Assembly: GCA_958295665.1 (NCBI GenBank)
Contig: OY282560.1
Span: 141,848,091-141,912,090 of the forward strand
Reading direction: 5' to 3'
Length of the DNA: 64,000 nt
DNA from: Tipula vernalis
Lineage: Eukaryota > Arthropoda > Insecta > Diptera > Tipulidae
The position numbers and the translations under genes were made by a program. The notes beneath the pieces were generated by a model. That model did not search any database and was not told the DNA's origin. It saw only the letters and a list, made by a program, of their open reading frames with translations. This document shows, in pieces, positions 31,980-54,481 of this stretch (positions within the stretch are counted from its first letter, which is position 1; each line of letters starts with the position of its first letter).

Positions 31980-32368
31980 TAAAATTTGGTTTTCTATCAA
32001 TTATAATATTGGGCCTACAAAATCGGAAGGATTTTTTTGTATCAAAGCGCAGAAAATCGTGGGATAAGCCGAGGCATACATAAAATTCAATAGTCAACCC
32101 GAATATTCATGGCAAGAAGCTAATGCTGTGCATCTGGTGGGATAATTTCGGAGTGGTCTACTGCTCACGAAGAAGCAAAAAATTGGGTCGATTTTTGGAT
32201 CGCCTCAAAAGACCAGGAATTTTCTCGACGCGGAATCCGTATGCTGCCTAAAAGATGGAGAAAAGTCGCAGCTAACAATGAACAATACTTTGATTAAAAT
32301 ACGAAGCTAGTGAGTTTTAAAGCTTCGAAGTTTTAACAAAAACACCTCAAAACTTATTTGTATCCCCA
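31980..32368 (+). pseudogene. mariner (DD34D-type) transposase remnant with 3' end
   Basis: Readable pieces are KRRKSWDKPRH (~32035), NPNIHGKKLMLCIWWDNF (~32097, containing the second catalytic Asp), then, after an internal deletion and frame change, KNWVDFWIASKDQEFSRRGI (~32177) and RMLPKRWRKVAANNEQYFD with a stop at 32295-32297. The C-terminal block is the conserved end of mariner transposases. The sequence between (third Asp) is deleted. After the stop, AAAACTTATTTGTATCCCCA followed by TA (32369-32370) looks like a mariner 3' terminal repeat and target TA. Confidence 0.8.
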
Positions 32369-32370
32369 TA

Positions 32371-32990
32371 AATTAAATCATTCCGTTTCGGAGGACTCAG
32401 ATGCCAGCAATAATTGGTTTTCGTCAATATTAGGGTTATCTTGTTTCACCATTTGCCCTAATACAGATATGAGCGAATCAACTTTTCTGTTAATTTTTGA
32501 ATTTTGTTGAGAATTTTTTCCTAAATCAACTTACGCGAATACTAATTTGGGAACTGGTTTACGAACCACACTTTGATCACGCACATTTCTCTAAATAACT
32601 GTATAATCTTGTTGGATGCTAATTAGTGGCGGCATAACTTATCTATTTTTTTGTATTTCCTTAGTTACTTTCCTGTCTGTCTATTCTAGTAGAATAAGGA
32701 AATGAAATAAAATTGACAGTTTCCTAGCAGATAGGAATTTTTCTTTAAAGGTTTATTCTGGTAATAGGATATTATTGACTTTTTAGGAATTATAAATTCG
32801 CACATCAAAACATTTTTTAAGAGAGACCACTTATGAAAATGTGCATGAAAAAAAAAAATTGGTAAATAAAGTTCTAGATCTAGAAGTAAATTATTGTAAT
32901 ATTAGGGGGTACAGCCCGTCCTAGGACGGATACAATTTTGTGAATAACTTTTGTTATGTAATGGTTTGCTAAAGATATTATACCTAACAT
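32371..32990. other. AT-rich sequence, nothing recognised
   Basis: The only notable item is a short palindromic phrase, GTCCTAGGAC (32919-32928). Confidence 0.5.
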
Positions 32991-33000
32991 GAGTTGAGCA

Positions 33001-33040
33001 GAATCGAACCTCAGACCCTAGCAGCTTAATTTTTAAATAA
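33001..33040 (-). ncRNA. Second B-box-like segment
   Basis: GCTAGGGTCTGAGGTTCGAT on the minus strand resembles the anticodon-to-T-arm part of a tRNA and matches the segment at 33097-33120 in form. No A-box is visible upstream, so it is at best a fragment. Confidence 0.3.
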
Positions 33041-33089
33041 TTTGAAGGAATATTTGTATACATTTAGGAAGAAAAACATTAAGAAAAAC

Positions 33090-33155
33090 TTTAGGAGAAT
33101 CGAACCGAAGACCTTTGTAGTCTTAGTCCAGTGCGGTACATACCACTATAACCCA
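33090..33155 (-). ncRNA. tRNA-like segment (tRNA pseudogene or tRNA-derived SINE head)
   Basis: On the minus strand, TATAGTGGTA (A-box-like, 33150-33141) is followed by GGTTCGATTCTCC (B-box, from 33106), with anticodon-arm-like sequence between. The spacing of ~45 bp is tRNA-like. A perfect tRNA fold is not evident: the acceptor arms do not pair. A second B-box copy, GGTTCGATTC, lies at 33010-33001. Confidence 0.4.
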
Positions 33156-33989
33156 AATCATAAAAGAAAGCAAATTTAATTTTCATTGTTATTTTGGTTT
33201 GTTACAGACCAACAGATCCTGGGGTTTCCTTAAGTTTATTATTATTATTATATATACATATATGTATTCCAATCACTTCTGAGAAATCATCATCGTCATA
33301 GTTGTCATTTTTATTCGTGTTGGCTACTTTATGGTTTCGATAGAAAAAATGTTAAACAAGCCTAATTGTCTAATGCTGCCATCTTAATGCATTAGGATGT
33401 ATCCGACTGAATGATGATTACCCGTTGAGTACATATTTTATGAATTTGTAATTCATTGTTTTAAAAAACAAAATTTTATGTTTATCAACTCGTAGCCTGA
33501 AATACAAAACTTCGATTTGTAAATGGGAAATATAAGAAAAGCGTTCCGGAATTGGGTAATTGTTTCAAAAGATAAATTAGATTCAATAACGAGTGAGAAT
33601 TTAGTACGGCAATTATTTATGAATTATTTTGTATTGCATTGGTATTGCATAACTCATGCAAGTTTTTGGAAAATAGAAGAAAACAAGGAGCTGGTCAACG
33701 ATAGATAAGAAACTTTAATATTTTATAGGACATAATCACCGTAAAGACGTCAAATATTTTCAATATTTCCAGGTATGGATGTTAAAAAACAATTAAACGA
33801 AAGTTAGAATGAAATCCGTAATATATTAAACTATATGGCTGGTCATCGAAGACGGGAAATAAATTACGGGGGGGTTGGATTGACATGAAACAAATATTAC
33901 ACGGTTGAGTAAAAACTACGTACAACTCGAAAACAGTGAAAAATGAAAATTTTCCTATGTTAACAAATTACAAAAGAAACTGAGATCTC
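33156..33989. other. AT-rich sequence with a short (ATT)n tract
   Basis: (ATT)n lies at 33239-33258. The last ~200 bp may already be LINE debris upstream of the block at 33990. An open frame of 61 codons (33523-33708) has no recognised domain. Confidence 0.45.
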
Positions 33990-35090
33990 TTCGGGAACCA
34001 AGTAGACGACAATACTGAATTACAAGTAACAATTAAAACTCTGGCACAACTTGATGACCAATATTGGAGTGCCGAACCAGAGTATACTTCCACTCGAAAC
34101 CAAACGAAAAATCACATCAACTATCCAGTCTGGTTGGAGAAAAACGGAAAACGCGAAAAATCTGGCACCGGAACCGACCACTACAAATTGAAAATGCTCA
34201 TCAAAGAAATCAAGAATAAATCTTTTAGCGAATACCTAGCACACTCCCTAATTATTTCTTTGAAAAGCAACTAAAAGACTTAAAAGGCTTAAAGTACAAA
34301 TAGCTCTTATCAAGAATGACGATGAAATTTGGGCTAAAAGTGCCAAAGAAAAGGCTGCGTCGATTGCCGCATATCTTGAAGATACATTTCAACTTCTTCC
34401 AAGGCACAAAGCTAAAGAAAATATAATTCTAGTAAATAAAGTGGATAACAATATAAGAGCTAATAGATGAAATTAACATCAACTTAAGCTCAAAAAAAAA
34501 ATCTTCTGGTTATGACATAATCAGTAAACATATACATAGTTAAAGCACTAGCAGTATTCAGACTTAAATAACTACCACACCAGAGAAAGGTGGCAGAGGT
34601 GACAATGATTCTAAAACCTAACAGGCCACCGAACCAATTTGGACTTATAGAGAGGTACTCTACCATAGATCAAGTGCACAGAAGGAAAAGATTGATTCAA
34701 GTTAGTGTATTCTTCCACGTATCTCAAGTTTTCGACAAAGTATACATTCGAGGCGTAGCATATAAACTAGACAGAAATCTGCCGAAGCAGTTTTACTTAA
34801 TTTTAAAACCATATCTAGCTGATCGACACTTTCGTGTAAAACATGAAGAAATACTCCGAACTAAAGAAAATATCGGCTGGAGTTCCACAAGCTGATAACT
34901 TTCATAACCATGTGTAAAAACACGAACAGTACCTTATTCAATATCAAAATTCGGATTTGCGTTGTATGCTGATCAACACAAATCAAAAGTAAGTCGGCTT
35001 CGATGAACCAAGGCTTTAGAACCAAGGGATATACTCCACAAACAATTAACAACATTTAATGGAGATAAATTTAATTAGATTCCCAGTTGG
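33990..35090 (+). pseudogene. Jockey-like LINE ORF2 fragment (linker + RT), heavily decayed
   Basis: Pieces on the plus strand are IKNDDEIWAKSAKEKAASIA and YLEDTFQLLPRHKAK (~34305-34420), the linker before RT. RT blocks follow: VAEVTMILKPNRPP (~34590), QFGLIERYSTIDQVHR (~34627), VFFHVSQVFDKVY (~34708) and a corrupted AGVPQ box (~34880). The block between RT motifs 1 and 2 is missing about 40 residues. The catalytic FADD box is reduced to ALYADQH near 34960. It resembles the LINE at 12974 (QFGF..EHSTIDQVHR) and may be the same family. Confidence 0.65.
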
Positions 35091-35560
35091 TTAATTCTCG
35101 ATTACGACATGGCGTAAGAGGTGGTCTTTTAATGTTGATGTTAAAAGAGATGCACCTCTGGTCAGAAGTGAGAATATCATTTGTTACTCCCAATTTAAAA
35201 TTAAGTCAACAATAGACAACGAACACAGACTTACATATATCAATAACTTCCCGCCGCATGGAATTGGCAAAAGTCGGCTTACAGCCTTTCTTGAGTATTT
35301 CTAGCTCATAACCAACAATAAATCGATATATTAGAATACAGTTATTTAATGAGCTGTACTTTATTCGCCACAGTGAGCTTATATAATTTAACAGAGCATG
35401 ACCCTTTTTATTAATATTAGTGCTACCCATGCGCGTTGGCATCAAAACCAATTAAGAGAGGAATGTTTTTATAGGTGTCCTGGTTCCGATGGAGTTACAT
35501 AGGTTGAAAATATTTGACTCTAGGTGTATTCCTGCCTTCGCCCAAACTACTTCAGTTTAT
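35091..35560 (-). pseudogene. Jockey-like LINE endonuclease fragment on the opposite strand
   Basis: The minus strand reads PLLIGFDANAHG (~35480-35430, catalytic Asn/Asp loop), then after a frame change INKKGHALLNYISS, LKKGCKPTFANSMRREVIDI (~35300-35235) and a decayed SDQR (normally SDHR) near 35160. These are the central and C-terminal endonuclease motifs, missing from the plus-strand fragment next to it. Confidence 0.65.
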
Positions 35561-42189
<6,629 letters not shown>

Positions 42190-43594
42190 GTAAAAAGTAA
42201 AAAGTAAAAAGTAAAAAGTAAAAAGTAAAAAGTAAAAAGTAAAAAGTAAAAAGTAAAAAGTAAAAAGTAAAAAGTAAAAAGTAAAAAGTAAAAAGTAAAA
42301 AGTAAAAAGTAAAAAGTAAAAAGTAAAAAGTAAAAAGTAAAAAGTAAAAAGTAAAAAGTAAAAAGTAAAAAGTAAAAAGTAAAAAGTAAAAAGTAAAAAG
42401 TAAAAAGTAAAAAGTAAAAAGTAAAAAGTAAAAAGTAAAAAGTAAAAAGTAAAAAGTAAAAAGTAAAAAGTAAAAAGTAAAAAGTAAAAAGTAAAAAGTA
42501 AAAAGTAAAAAGTAAAAAGTAAAAAGTAAAAAGTAAAAAGTAAAAAGTAAAAAGTAAAAAGTAAAAAGTAAAAAGTAAAAAGTAAAAAGTAAAAAGTAAA
42601 AAGTAAAAAGTAAAAAGTAAAAAGTAAAAAGTAAAAAGTAAAAAGTAAAAAGTAAAAAGTAAAAAGTAAAAAGTAAAAAGTAAAAAGTAAAAAGTAAAAA
42701 GTAAAAAGTAAAAAGTAAAAAGTAAAAAGTAAAAAGTAAAAAGTAAAAAGTAAAAAGTAAAAAGTAAAAAGTAAAAAGTAAAAAGTAAAAAGTAAAAAGT
42801 AAAAAGTAAAAAGTAAAAAGTAAAAAGTAAAAAGTAAAAAGTAAAAAGTAAAAAGTAAAAAGTAAAAAGTAAAAAGTAAAAAGTAAAAAGTAAAAAGTAA
42901 AAAGTAAAAAGTAAAAAGTAAAAAGTAAAAAGTAAAAAGTAAAAAGTAAAAAGTAAAAAGTAAAAAGTAAAAAGTAAAAAGTAAAAAGTAAAAAGTAAAA
43001 AGTAAAAAGTAAAAAGTAAAAAGTAAAAAGTAAAAAGTAAAAAGTAAAAAGTAAAAAGTAAAAAGTAAAAAGTAAAAAGTAAAAAGTAAAAAGTAAAAAG
43101 TAAAAAGTAAAAAGTAAAAAGTAAAAAGTAAAAAGTAAAAAGTAAAAAGTAAAAAGTAAAAAGTAAAAAGTAAAAAGTAAAAAGTAAAAAGTAAAAAGTA
43201 AAAAGTAAAAAGTAAAAAGTAAAAAGTAAAAAGTAAAAAGTAAAAAGTAAAAAGTAAAAAGTAAAAAGTAAAAAGTAAAAAGTAAAAAGTAAAAAGTAAA
43301 AAGTAAAAAGTAAAAAGTAAAAAGTAAAAAGTAAAAAGTAAAAAGTAAAAAGTAAAAAGTAAAAAGTAAAAAGTAAAAAGTAAAAAGTAAAAAGTAAAAA
43401 GTAAAAAGTAAAAAGTAAAAAGTAAAAAGTAAAATGTAAAAAGAAAAAGTAAAAAGTAAAAAATAAAAAGTAAAAAGTAAAAAGTAAAAAGTAAAAAGTA
43501 AAAAGTAAAAAGTAAAAAAGTAAAAGTAAAAAGTAAAAAGTAAAATGTAAAAAGTAAAAAGTAAAAAGTAAAAAATAAAAAGTAAAAAGTAAAA
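42190..43594. repeat. (GTAAAAA)n heptamer satellite, ~200 copies
   Basis: About 1.4 kb of the 7-bp unit is essentially perfect from 42190 to about 43433. Single-base variants then cluster in the last ~160 bp (GTAAAAT, lost or gained A, ATAAAAA). The minus-strand 476-codon frame of repeating Phe-Tyr-Leu-Leu residues is only the satellite read through, since 7 is coprime to 3 and contains no stop on that strand. Confidence 0.98.
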
Positions 43595-46500
43595 GCTCAC
43601 AACCTAGTGCAACCTGTTCACGTAATATTAGTTAGAAACCGTTAAGCGAGACCCACAGTTAGAATAAGAAAAATAAAAAAATAACGTAAGAGCGAGAAAT
43701 GGGATTTGTCGACAATACTTAAAATACGAAACTTACATTTTTTTTGGAGGGGAAATGGAATTTTCAGCTGTTACTTCTGCTATCTGTCATATAAAATGTG
43801 GCTCCCGATAGCGCTCCGTATAAATAGATAGAACCAAATATTTTTTATACCAAGTTTTCGCTAAACAGTTAAATTAAAAATGATAGTTTAATGTTAAATA
43901 AATTTAGTTTACCAATAAATAGTGCGTCTAATTTAAATTTAGGCTTAGAAAAACGACGGCTCTCGATAGCAGCTATCCGGAGCGAATAAAAAAACACAGC
44001 TTTAAAAAACTTAAAAAGAGCGAAATTTTTCGTATGAACTTAAAAAACTTAAAAAAAAGTTGCACACATTTTTAACGCGGGAAATAAAAATACAGTTTCG
44101 TGAAAAATTATAATATTTTCATTAATTATTAATAAATAAATTAAAACGAGAGTATTTGAACATTAAATTAGACTGTAATAATTTAGTATTTATTAATGTA
44201 GAAAAAATGAAACTTAACCCAAAAACATTGCAGAGTAGAGTGATGTATCACTAATTAGAAGTAGTTAATGTAAATTAATAAGTTTTTACGATATAAATGA
44301 ATTTAGTCTAATTTTTCCCACTAAGAAATCACACAAAAATATTTTGCTTTAAACTTAAAAAAATTGTAAGTTATTTATAGTCGAAATGTCAAAGTGAAAT
44401 AAGAAAAGCTCAAATTGTTATTAATTTTTTTTTTTTTTTTGTTAATTCCAAATATGGTGGTTACCCCTTTAGGATTATAATTACTGAATAACTTAACTCT
44501 AAACACAGAAAATGACTTCACTTTTAAACTATGCTTTTGTGCCTAAGTGTAATTTGGGCTTTTATTTTATAGTGGAATATGGACGTAATGGGTAATATTA
44601 GTGAACGAAAATTTCTTTATTGTTTAGGATCGTGCAAAATCCCGATAAAGCGCTTTTTACCAGAACTTATATTTTACGAGATGTATAACCTTTTCAAAAA
44701 TAGCTTTGTACGTCTCTAACCAAATATGTTGCACGATTCGCAGGAATCGTAACGGCCGGAACGGTCGAGGTCCCGGGAGTTTAGATTCAAGTTTGATAAT
44801 CATTTTTTTTGGGGTCATGTCATCGCGGTATTTCAATGCACTTCGACTACGCATAAACTGATATGAAATATCGGGTTTCTAAAATCTCTACGTCTAATTC
44901 TACTCGAAAGATTAGCTCCTCTTCTTAGAAAACTTATTCACTGCTGCTGGTTTCAATGTTGATATTGCTTATAAATCAGTTTCCGGAATTCTAAATCTAA
45001 ATTATATAAAATTTGTCATACCTACGATGAATGATTGAATTTTTACAAAAAAAAACTTATTCTTAGAACGTTTTCATCTTTTCGATGAAGTTAAGTTCAA
45101 ACACTCCTGAACCCTTTACTCTTACGAAAATATTTTACAGACGGAAAATGTACACGGTATATATCTATGCTATGTGAAAATATTTTATCGTTTAGTTTGC
45201 ATTCCAAGTGAAAATATGATCTGTCATACTCCGAAACTACTTTGTACCAACGGTCATTTTCTAAATCAACCACATGCTAAATTTTAATATTTTTAAACTT
45301 TCAAATAAAAAAACTGATTTAAAAAAATCCTAATGTTTGAATTAAACAAATTAAACAATTTAACAGACAAAATCAAACTCTCAGCAGCTTGATGACGTGC
45401 GGTGCAAGCATACTTAAAACGTTTAAAGAAACATTTGTTTAAACAAAGTTTTTTTATTTTAACACACAATATTTTATCATACTTTTCTTTCCACAGTTCA
45501 CTGGTTTCCTATTACAAACGATGTAATTTTTTCCGGAAACAGTTCAAAATATCCAGCAAAGCAATAAACTGAATACTAAAACGGTACGCTAAAGCAAATT
45601 TGCTTAACAATTGCTTTTTATACCCTTATATTCAGTTTCATGGATAACCTCGAAAACAGTGCGGGACAGCAACAAAAAGAAACCTTCTTGCACCACCACA
45701 TCGCTTAAAATTACTCTTATCAAATGAAGCTAACAAAAAAAAAATTCGTTAATAAAAAATTCCAAGTACGATTTGCATAAAATATATTGTTTGAGAAACT
45801 GTTTTAAATGTAAGGCAAGAGAAACACAAAAATTTTGGTTAAGAAGGATACATGATCAAGATGAACGGAACAAAAAAAAAAAAAAAATTTAATGTGGATT
45901 TCTTATGTTGATAGAAGTGAAACAATTTTTTTTGTATTTCGTATCAAAAATTCATAATTTTTCGTATTCTTCATAGGCACCTTTTTTTATTCTGTATTAA
46001 GATTCTATGGTATAAAAACATTTAAGGAATTGCAAAAACAATATGTGGTATTAATACCGTATAACATAATGTTATATAAAATAAGAGGCCATTTTAAATC
46101 AAATTGAATAAATTAAATCAAAATTACCCTTTATTTGTATAATATAACCCCAGCATAAAATAAATTCATAAAACAATCAAATTTGATCTTAATAAATTAT
46201 TTTAGATATTCTCTCGGTCGAACTTAAAATTCTATTCAAGATTGTTATCTAATAAAATATTTAAATAAACAGTTTTATTTTATTTTGTTACACTTTTGTT
46301 AGTTCCTTAAAGGATTTAGAATTTTTTTGTTCTTCGGATATTTTTTGTTGTTGTTGTGACTTTGTGACACTTGATAAATTATCAAGGAGAATAGATAAGA
46401 CAATAAAGTAATTCTGGCGAGAATAAAGATGATATGTGGATGTGATACAAAGTAGTAGGCATTATATAAATTGGATATGGCACTGACTCTGACAGAAGTG

Positions 46501-49500
46501 AAATATATAACTGAGAGGTGGGAATTTATTTTTAACACCTTCGATAGCAGGATATTTAAGGAGGCGCATTTAATGATACTTTTTCGAAACCTACTGATCA
46601 AGTGATCAGTAGGTGTTTATCGATTCGCCTATTTATAGTAATTTATCCTTGTGAGAATAATCGATCCACACTATGTCTCTGACAGGCTTTGACGGAAAAA
46701 ATTCAGAAATCCTATGTAAGTAAATGACCGGATAGATGTAGAATAATGAACGGAACATTAAACCAATTCAACACCATTTTAGAAGGATGATCCTAACTAA
46801 TTGGTGCGAAGCCCAACAATTACAAAAGCTTTTTGCGTTAGCAGTAAGTTATAATTTTTTTCATTGTTGATTTAAGAGCCTCTACAAAGTATTAGTGGAA
46901 TACATTCACTTAAAGAAAACTGTTAATCTGTAAAATTTTTGGAAAGACTCTTCCAAACATCAAACACATAATCTAATTCACAAATAATTTTGAAACACAA
47001 CACATTAAACAGTCGAGTCCTTCAATTATAGATACTGTATTATTATAATCATTCTGATGGCTGAACTTGCCTTTGAACTGAGACACGTTACTCAAAGAGA
47101 TGTTCATTTTGGTATTTTTGACGTTCCCTATATGAGTTATGCATTTGTTTGCTCAACCAATACAACTTGACCACACAATTGATGAAGTTTTTCTCGACCA
47201 ATTATTTTTTTAATGTGAATAAAATCCACGTGGCAATTATCTCCGACAAAAACGAAATCTTAATTTCGATGAATTATTCTGCATAACTTCTTAAATCATC
47301 ACATAGTATAAGGGTCGAGTAATAATCTTTGTAATGTGATTTAAATTATCTTTCCAATGTTACCATAACTCCAAGGTTTAACGCTGAAGTAGTTGAAATC
47401 ATTTCCAACATCTAAGTAACGCTACTTTATTTCAGGTCTTTCAATTACTCGGGATTTCTTTAAAAATAAATAGAATAAAATCGTAACATTGTTTGAAAAA
47501 TATTTATTAGGAAAAAAATTTCTGCCACCACTTTACCAAGCGATTGACAAACATCAGCCTACTACAATTTTTAACGCTATCTGGCTAACTATTGTTTTCT
47601 TTGTTGATGAGCAGCATAAAAATATTAGTTGCCTAATAGAAAATGGCCAATTTTTCGTTAAATGTGGACATTTGTTCCAAATATATATCGCTGCTGAGGA
47701 GATAAAAGTTTGTATCTACAAAATTCTTCACAATCGCTTTATTGATCTACCGGTGAAAAAATTAGTGCTCGCAGGTATTATTATAAAAAAAACCAAATTC
47801 ATTCCACAAGCATTGCATACATTGCTTTTAAGAACCCGCCACGTCTCCTCGTGGTACTTGTAAACTTTATTCCATTTAAAATGATCAGGCATTTCCCACA
47901 ACAAACCTATAGAGCAGAGCCGGAAGAAGATAGTCCTCTCCAACGAAGAGGGGAAAATCCTACGCTTCTCTGAATGTAGCAGAAATTGTGTCCATATGGT
48001 ATCATATGACAGCATTACGGATTAGGGAACCCATCCAGCTTCTCGAAAGCTTCCGAACAAATCCGAAATTCCGAAATACTTTTTAAAGGCTCAAACCTTA
48101 AACTTAATGTTATCCGTTCCGTTGCTTTAATTTTTCACCTTTTGACATTCGCCCAACATTGCATTCATTTTAATCACCTTCGTTTTAATCGCCTTCCTTC
48201 GGGCATTCAAGTTTCCGTCTGTCATTCAAAATGATAGCATAAACTGGAACGGAAAAATCGAGTGGAACAGAACGTAATAAGGGCATCATTCTGCTTGACC
48301 CTAATGAGCTAATTTTCACTCAGGAATTTAAAAACAAACCTTCATAATAAATTATAACTACACATTTCAAGTTTATTCGATTACCTAAATAACGAAATTA
48401 TTTACGACCACCCAAAAATTTTAAATTTCGAATAATTTGAAATTGCTAAATGAACCTATGTTGTCACTGGAGGATGAAAACCATACGTTTCTGGGCTTCC
48501 AAATGAAGAACGGTTGGCATTCGGGCCTTAGCACATTATCGTGGCTTACTGTCGCTGTGCCTAGTTTGAAGCCATAAGAGGGGGCAAACAGAAAAGTTAC
48601 CGAGGAATAGCACTTGCTACGCCCCATGATTTTTTTTGTGTATCTACACGTTTCATTAAGGAAAGCAACGAAAAGATCACCGCCGGCTAGTCGTCTAGAA
48701 TGTTGAGTTTAAGAATGCTGAGTAAAGAATTTGGGCGAAGAAGAAGAGGGAGCACGGGAGAACGACCTCCTCCAATTGACGATGTCGGTGACTTTTAAGG
48801 CAACGGAGGCTCTGTAGCGTTTGCACTTCAAAGTAAACTGGCTCTTCAAAGAGGTCTATTTTTGCCCCAAAAGGGAGAAGGAGAGAAGCGATGGTGCGAA
48901 GCAAGTGAAGACGGCTAACATGACTGTGATCCCAAAGGTACTTCATTTAAGCCGCTTTTTTTCAGACTATAAAGATATTTCGCTCATCAAATAGCATTGG
49001 AAGAACAATGTAAAAATTAAAGGTTTGTCAACCAAACCAGATTTGTAAAATTATAGGTTTGCCAACAATACGAATGGAGAGAGGCCGAAGAATATTTGAT
49101 GTAATGGGCCTCAATCGACTGTATGTGGCAAGCGGTTGGCGTACCGTACTAATCGAATAGGGAAATGAATGATGAATGTTTTATACAATTTAGAAACGTC
49201 GTTACCCGTCATACTGTATCTTAATTCAAAAATGTTCAACCCTAACTACGTATATTCCCCTAAATTTGGGCATAATTTTAAATGATTTCGCTTTAGATTA
49301 ACCGTTCTACCGAAAATAGGTTCAGTTAAAGTAGCCGCTTTTTAAGCAAAGCAGGAACATTTTGAAAACACTCAAGGAAAATAAGGGCGGATTAATGCTT
49401 AAACTAGGCGCTTGCCTAAGGCCCGTGAAGTTTGGGTTACCCTTAAATTTCGTTCTCCATTAGGAGGGGTAACCTTTGTTTTTTCTGGAATATCGGAAGA

Positions 49501-50726
49501 CTGGCTGCTAATGTTCGACAATACGACACAAACGAACATTTTTCCAGATTCCCTTCGTACGATAAAACAACTCGTCTGAATCGCTTGCCTTTTCTGCCCA
49601 TAATTGATCTTCTTTATTGGGTTAAGGTTAGGGAATCTCCCCCAAAATATCATGTTTTTGTTCTGTAAACCAATACTTCCACTAACTTTCCATGATCGTT
49701 ATTCTGTTGGTAAAAAATATGAAACCTGAATAAGGCTGAACCACATTTGCCATTACATCATTTTCAATTCGCTTATTAGTTCTAAATATTTGTACATAAT
49801 TTGTGCGTTGTGGTCTTAATAGTGTATCTGCTGGTTCCAATTCTTGTTATAATGGGGCGTCTGACAAATGTGTATGCTGCCCGAATTAAACAAACTAAAC
49901 ATCGATTTGTCGTTTCGAGGACTTCGAAATTTATCGTTCGTTTAAAATATTTGATGGAACACAGTTCACTTTTTGCACATAATGCACTCAGGCAGCGCAG
50001 ATTCAACCGATATTCAGCCGCCATCTAATGGACCTCTCCGACCGAGTCTGCTCAGTTTAAGGTATAATGGTTTCATTTATTTCCTTAGCGGCCGAAAAAA
50101 ATCACACTCAATTTTCTTAAATAGATTCTACTTTCCCTCTCCTTTGGTTTTCGAGCTCGTTTTGACCTAAGTCTGTTTTAAAAACTTCCAGTATCACCGT
50201 ACATAGGTTTAAGTGTCCCCCTACATCACCACCACCCTACCCTTTACACCACCCCAAGTCTGCTACAATTGCCCCATCGCTTCATTTCGTTTGCCATATT
50301 TCCTTTATCAGATTCCTCAATTCTGGTGTTCAGCTATTATTTTTGCCCGTTTTCCATCTAAACAATATACCACTAAACTATCAAAATGTGGTAAAGACCA
50401 CATCTGTAGGGAAATTGATATTAGATTGGAAAGCAATCCATTTTATAAATATACGGGCATCAATAGGGCCTCTTATAACCTTAAGGATGCAAGGTTGCGA
50501 CAGAGCAACAATTTAGTTTTTAGACCAAAATAGTTAATCAAACTCTAATTTCGCTTAAAAGAAGTTATTCCTGTTTCAACGAGACTGAACAACGGTTAAT
50601 ATTATTCAAGACATCGAATAGCTCAAAGCGAGAGCAAAACGCACCCAAGAAACTGTTAATACCAACAACTCAAAAAATCTGTCTTTTTCTAATCAGTTAC
50701 TACACCATACTAAGCAATGGCTGAGC
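43595..50726. other. ~7 kb AT-rich sequence, no gene recognised
   Basis: Several open frames of 60-125 codons lack recognisable domains. The best is 47489-47863 (plus, 124 codons, MFEKYLLGKKFLPPL...), with no identifiable family. Patches near 47880-47980, 48480-48950 and 50200-50500 are more GC-balanced and could be very old TE or gene debris. The last has a CYNC phrase but no full zinc knuckle. Confidence 0.45.
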
Positions 50727-50926
50727 NNNNNNNNNNNNNNNNNNNNNNNNNNNNNNNNNNNNNNNNNNNNNNNNNNNNNNNNNNNNNNNNNNNNNNNNNN
50801 NNNNNNNNNNNNNNNNNNNNNNNNNNNNNNNNNNNNNNNNNNNNNNNNNNNNNNNNNNNNNNNNNNNNNNNNNNNNNNNNNNNNNNNNNNNNNNNNNNNN
50901 NNNNNNNNNNNNNNNNNNNNNNNNNN
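50727..50926. other. Assembly gap (200 N)
   Basis: Exactly 200 N. The true gap length is therefore probably unknown. It cuts the mariner-type gene that resumes at 50927. Confidence 1.
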
Positions 50927-51291
50927 ATGCTTTGCTACCTTGGGCACGTAAACACTTTGGTACGAACCGTTGGACATTCCAACAGGACTCGGCACCGTCA
51001 CACAAAGCTCGAGCGACACAGCAATTTTTACAAAATTGCGTTCCGCGGCTGATTTCGTCGAAAGAATGGCCACCATATTCACCAGACTTGAATCCCATGG
51101 ATTTCTCCATATGGTCCATTTTGGAGAGTAAGGTGTCCACTAAAAAATACGAAAGTGTTGATGCATTGAAGTCAGCTCTTGTTCGAGAATGGAATAAAAT
51201 TCCGCAAGCCCACGTTCGGTCAGCATGCAATGCTTTCTATGGAAGACTGAATCAAATAATCAAAGCCAAAGGAGGTCATATCGAGCAGTAA
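50927..51291 (+). pseudogene. DD37D (maT-type) Tc1/mariner transposase, C-terminal part cut by the gap
   Basis: The open frame from the gap reads through WTFQQDSAPSHKARATQQFL and WPPYSPDLNPMDFSIWSILE to a stop at 51289-51291. The second catalytic Asp (QQD) and the third (NPMD) are separated by 37 residues, which defines the DD37D group (maT-like) within Tc1/mariner. The C-terminal tail (VREWNKIPQAHVRSACNAFY) is the usual helical end. No stop or frameshift occurs in the visible part, unlike most TEs in this window, so it may be younger. The N-terminal two thirds are hidden or absent. Confidence 0.85.
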
Positions 51292-51369
51292 CATGTTTTT
51301 CATAAAATGTAATATGTTTTCAACATATTCCACGAAATTTCAATAAAAAATAATCAAAATTAAAAAAAT

Positions 51370-54481
<3,112 letters not shown>

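Noticed and set aside
42190..43594. Telomeric repeat
   Set aside because: The unit is not the insect TTAGG nor a known telomeric heptamer, and it lies inside unique sequence on both sides.
43800..43985. Inverted CGCTCCG/CGGAGCG pair as the ends of a small element
   Set aside because: The match is only 7 bp with no consistent flanking duplication.
47489..47863. 124-codon plus-strand frame as a possible gene
   Set aside because: The frame is open but has no recognisable family, no splice or promoter context and an overlapping minus-strand frame. Kept only as a mention.
50213..50533. CYNC phrase as a LINE gag zinc knuckle
   Set aside because: The remaining Cys/His residues of a knuckle are absent, and the neighbouring residues do not match gag.
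50693..51230. Open frames running through the N block
   Set aside because: Their length comes from translating unknown bases; only the plus-strand part after 50926 is meaningful.
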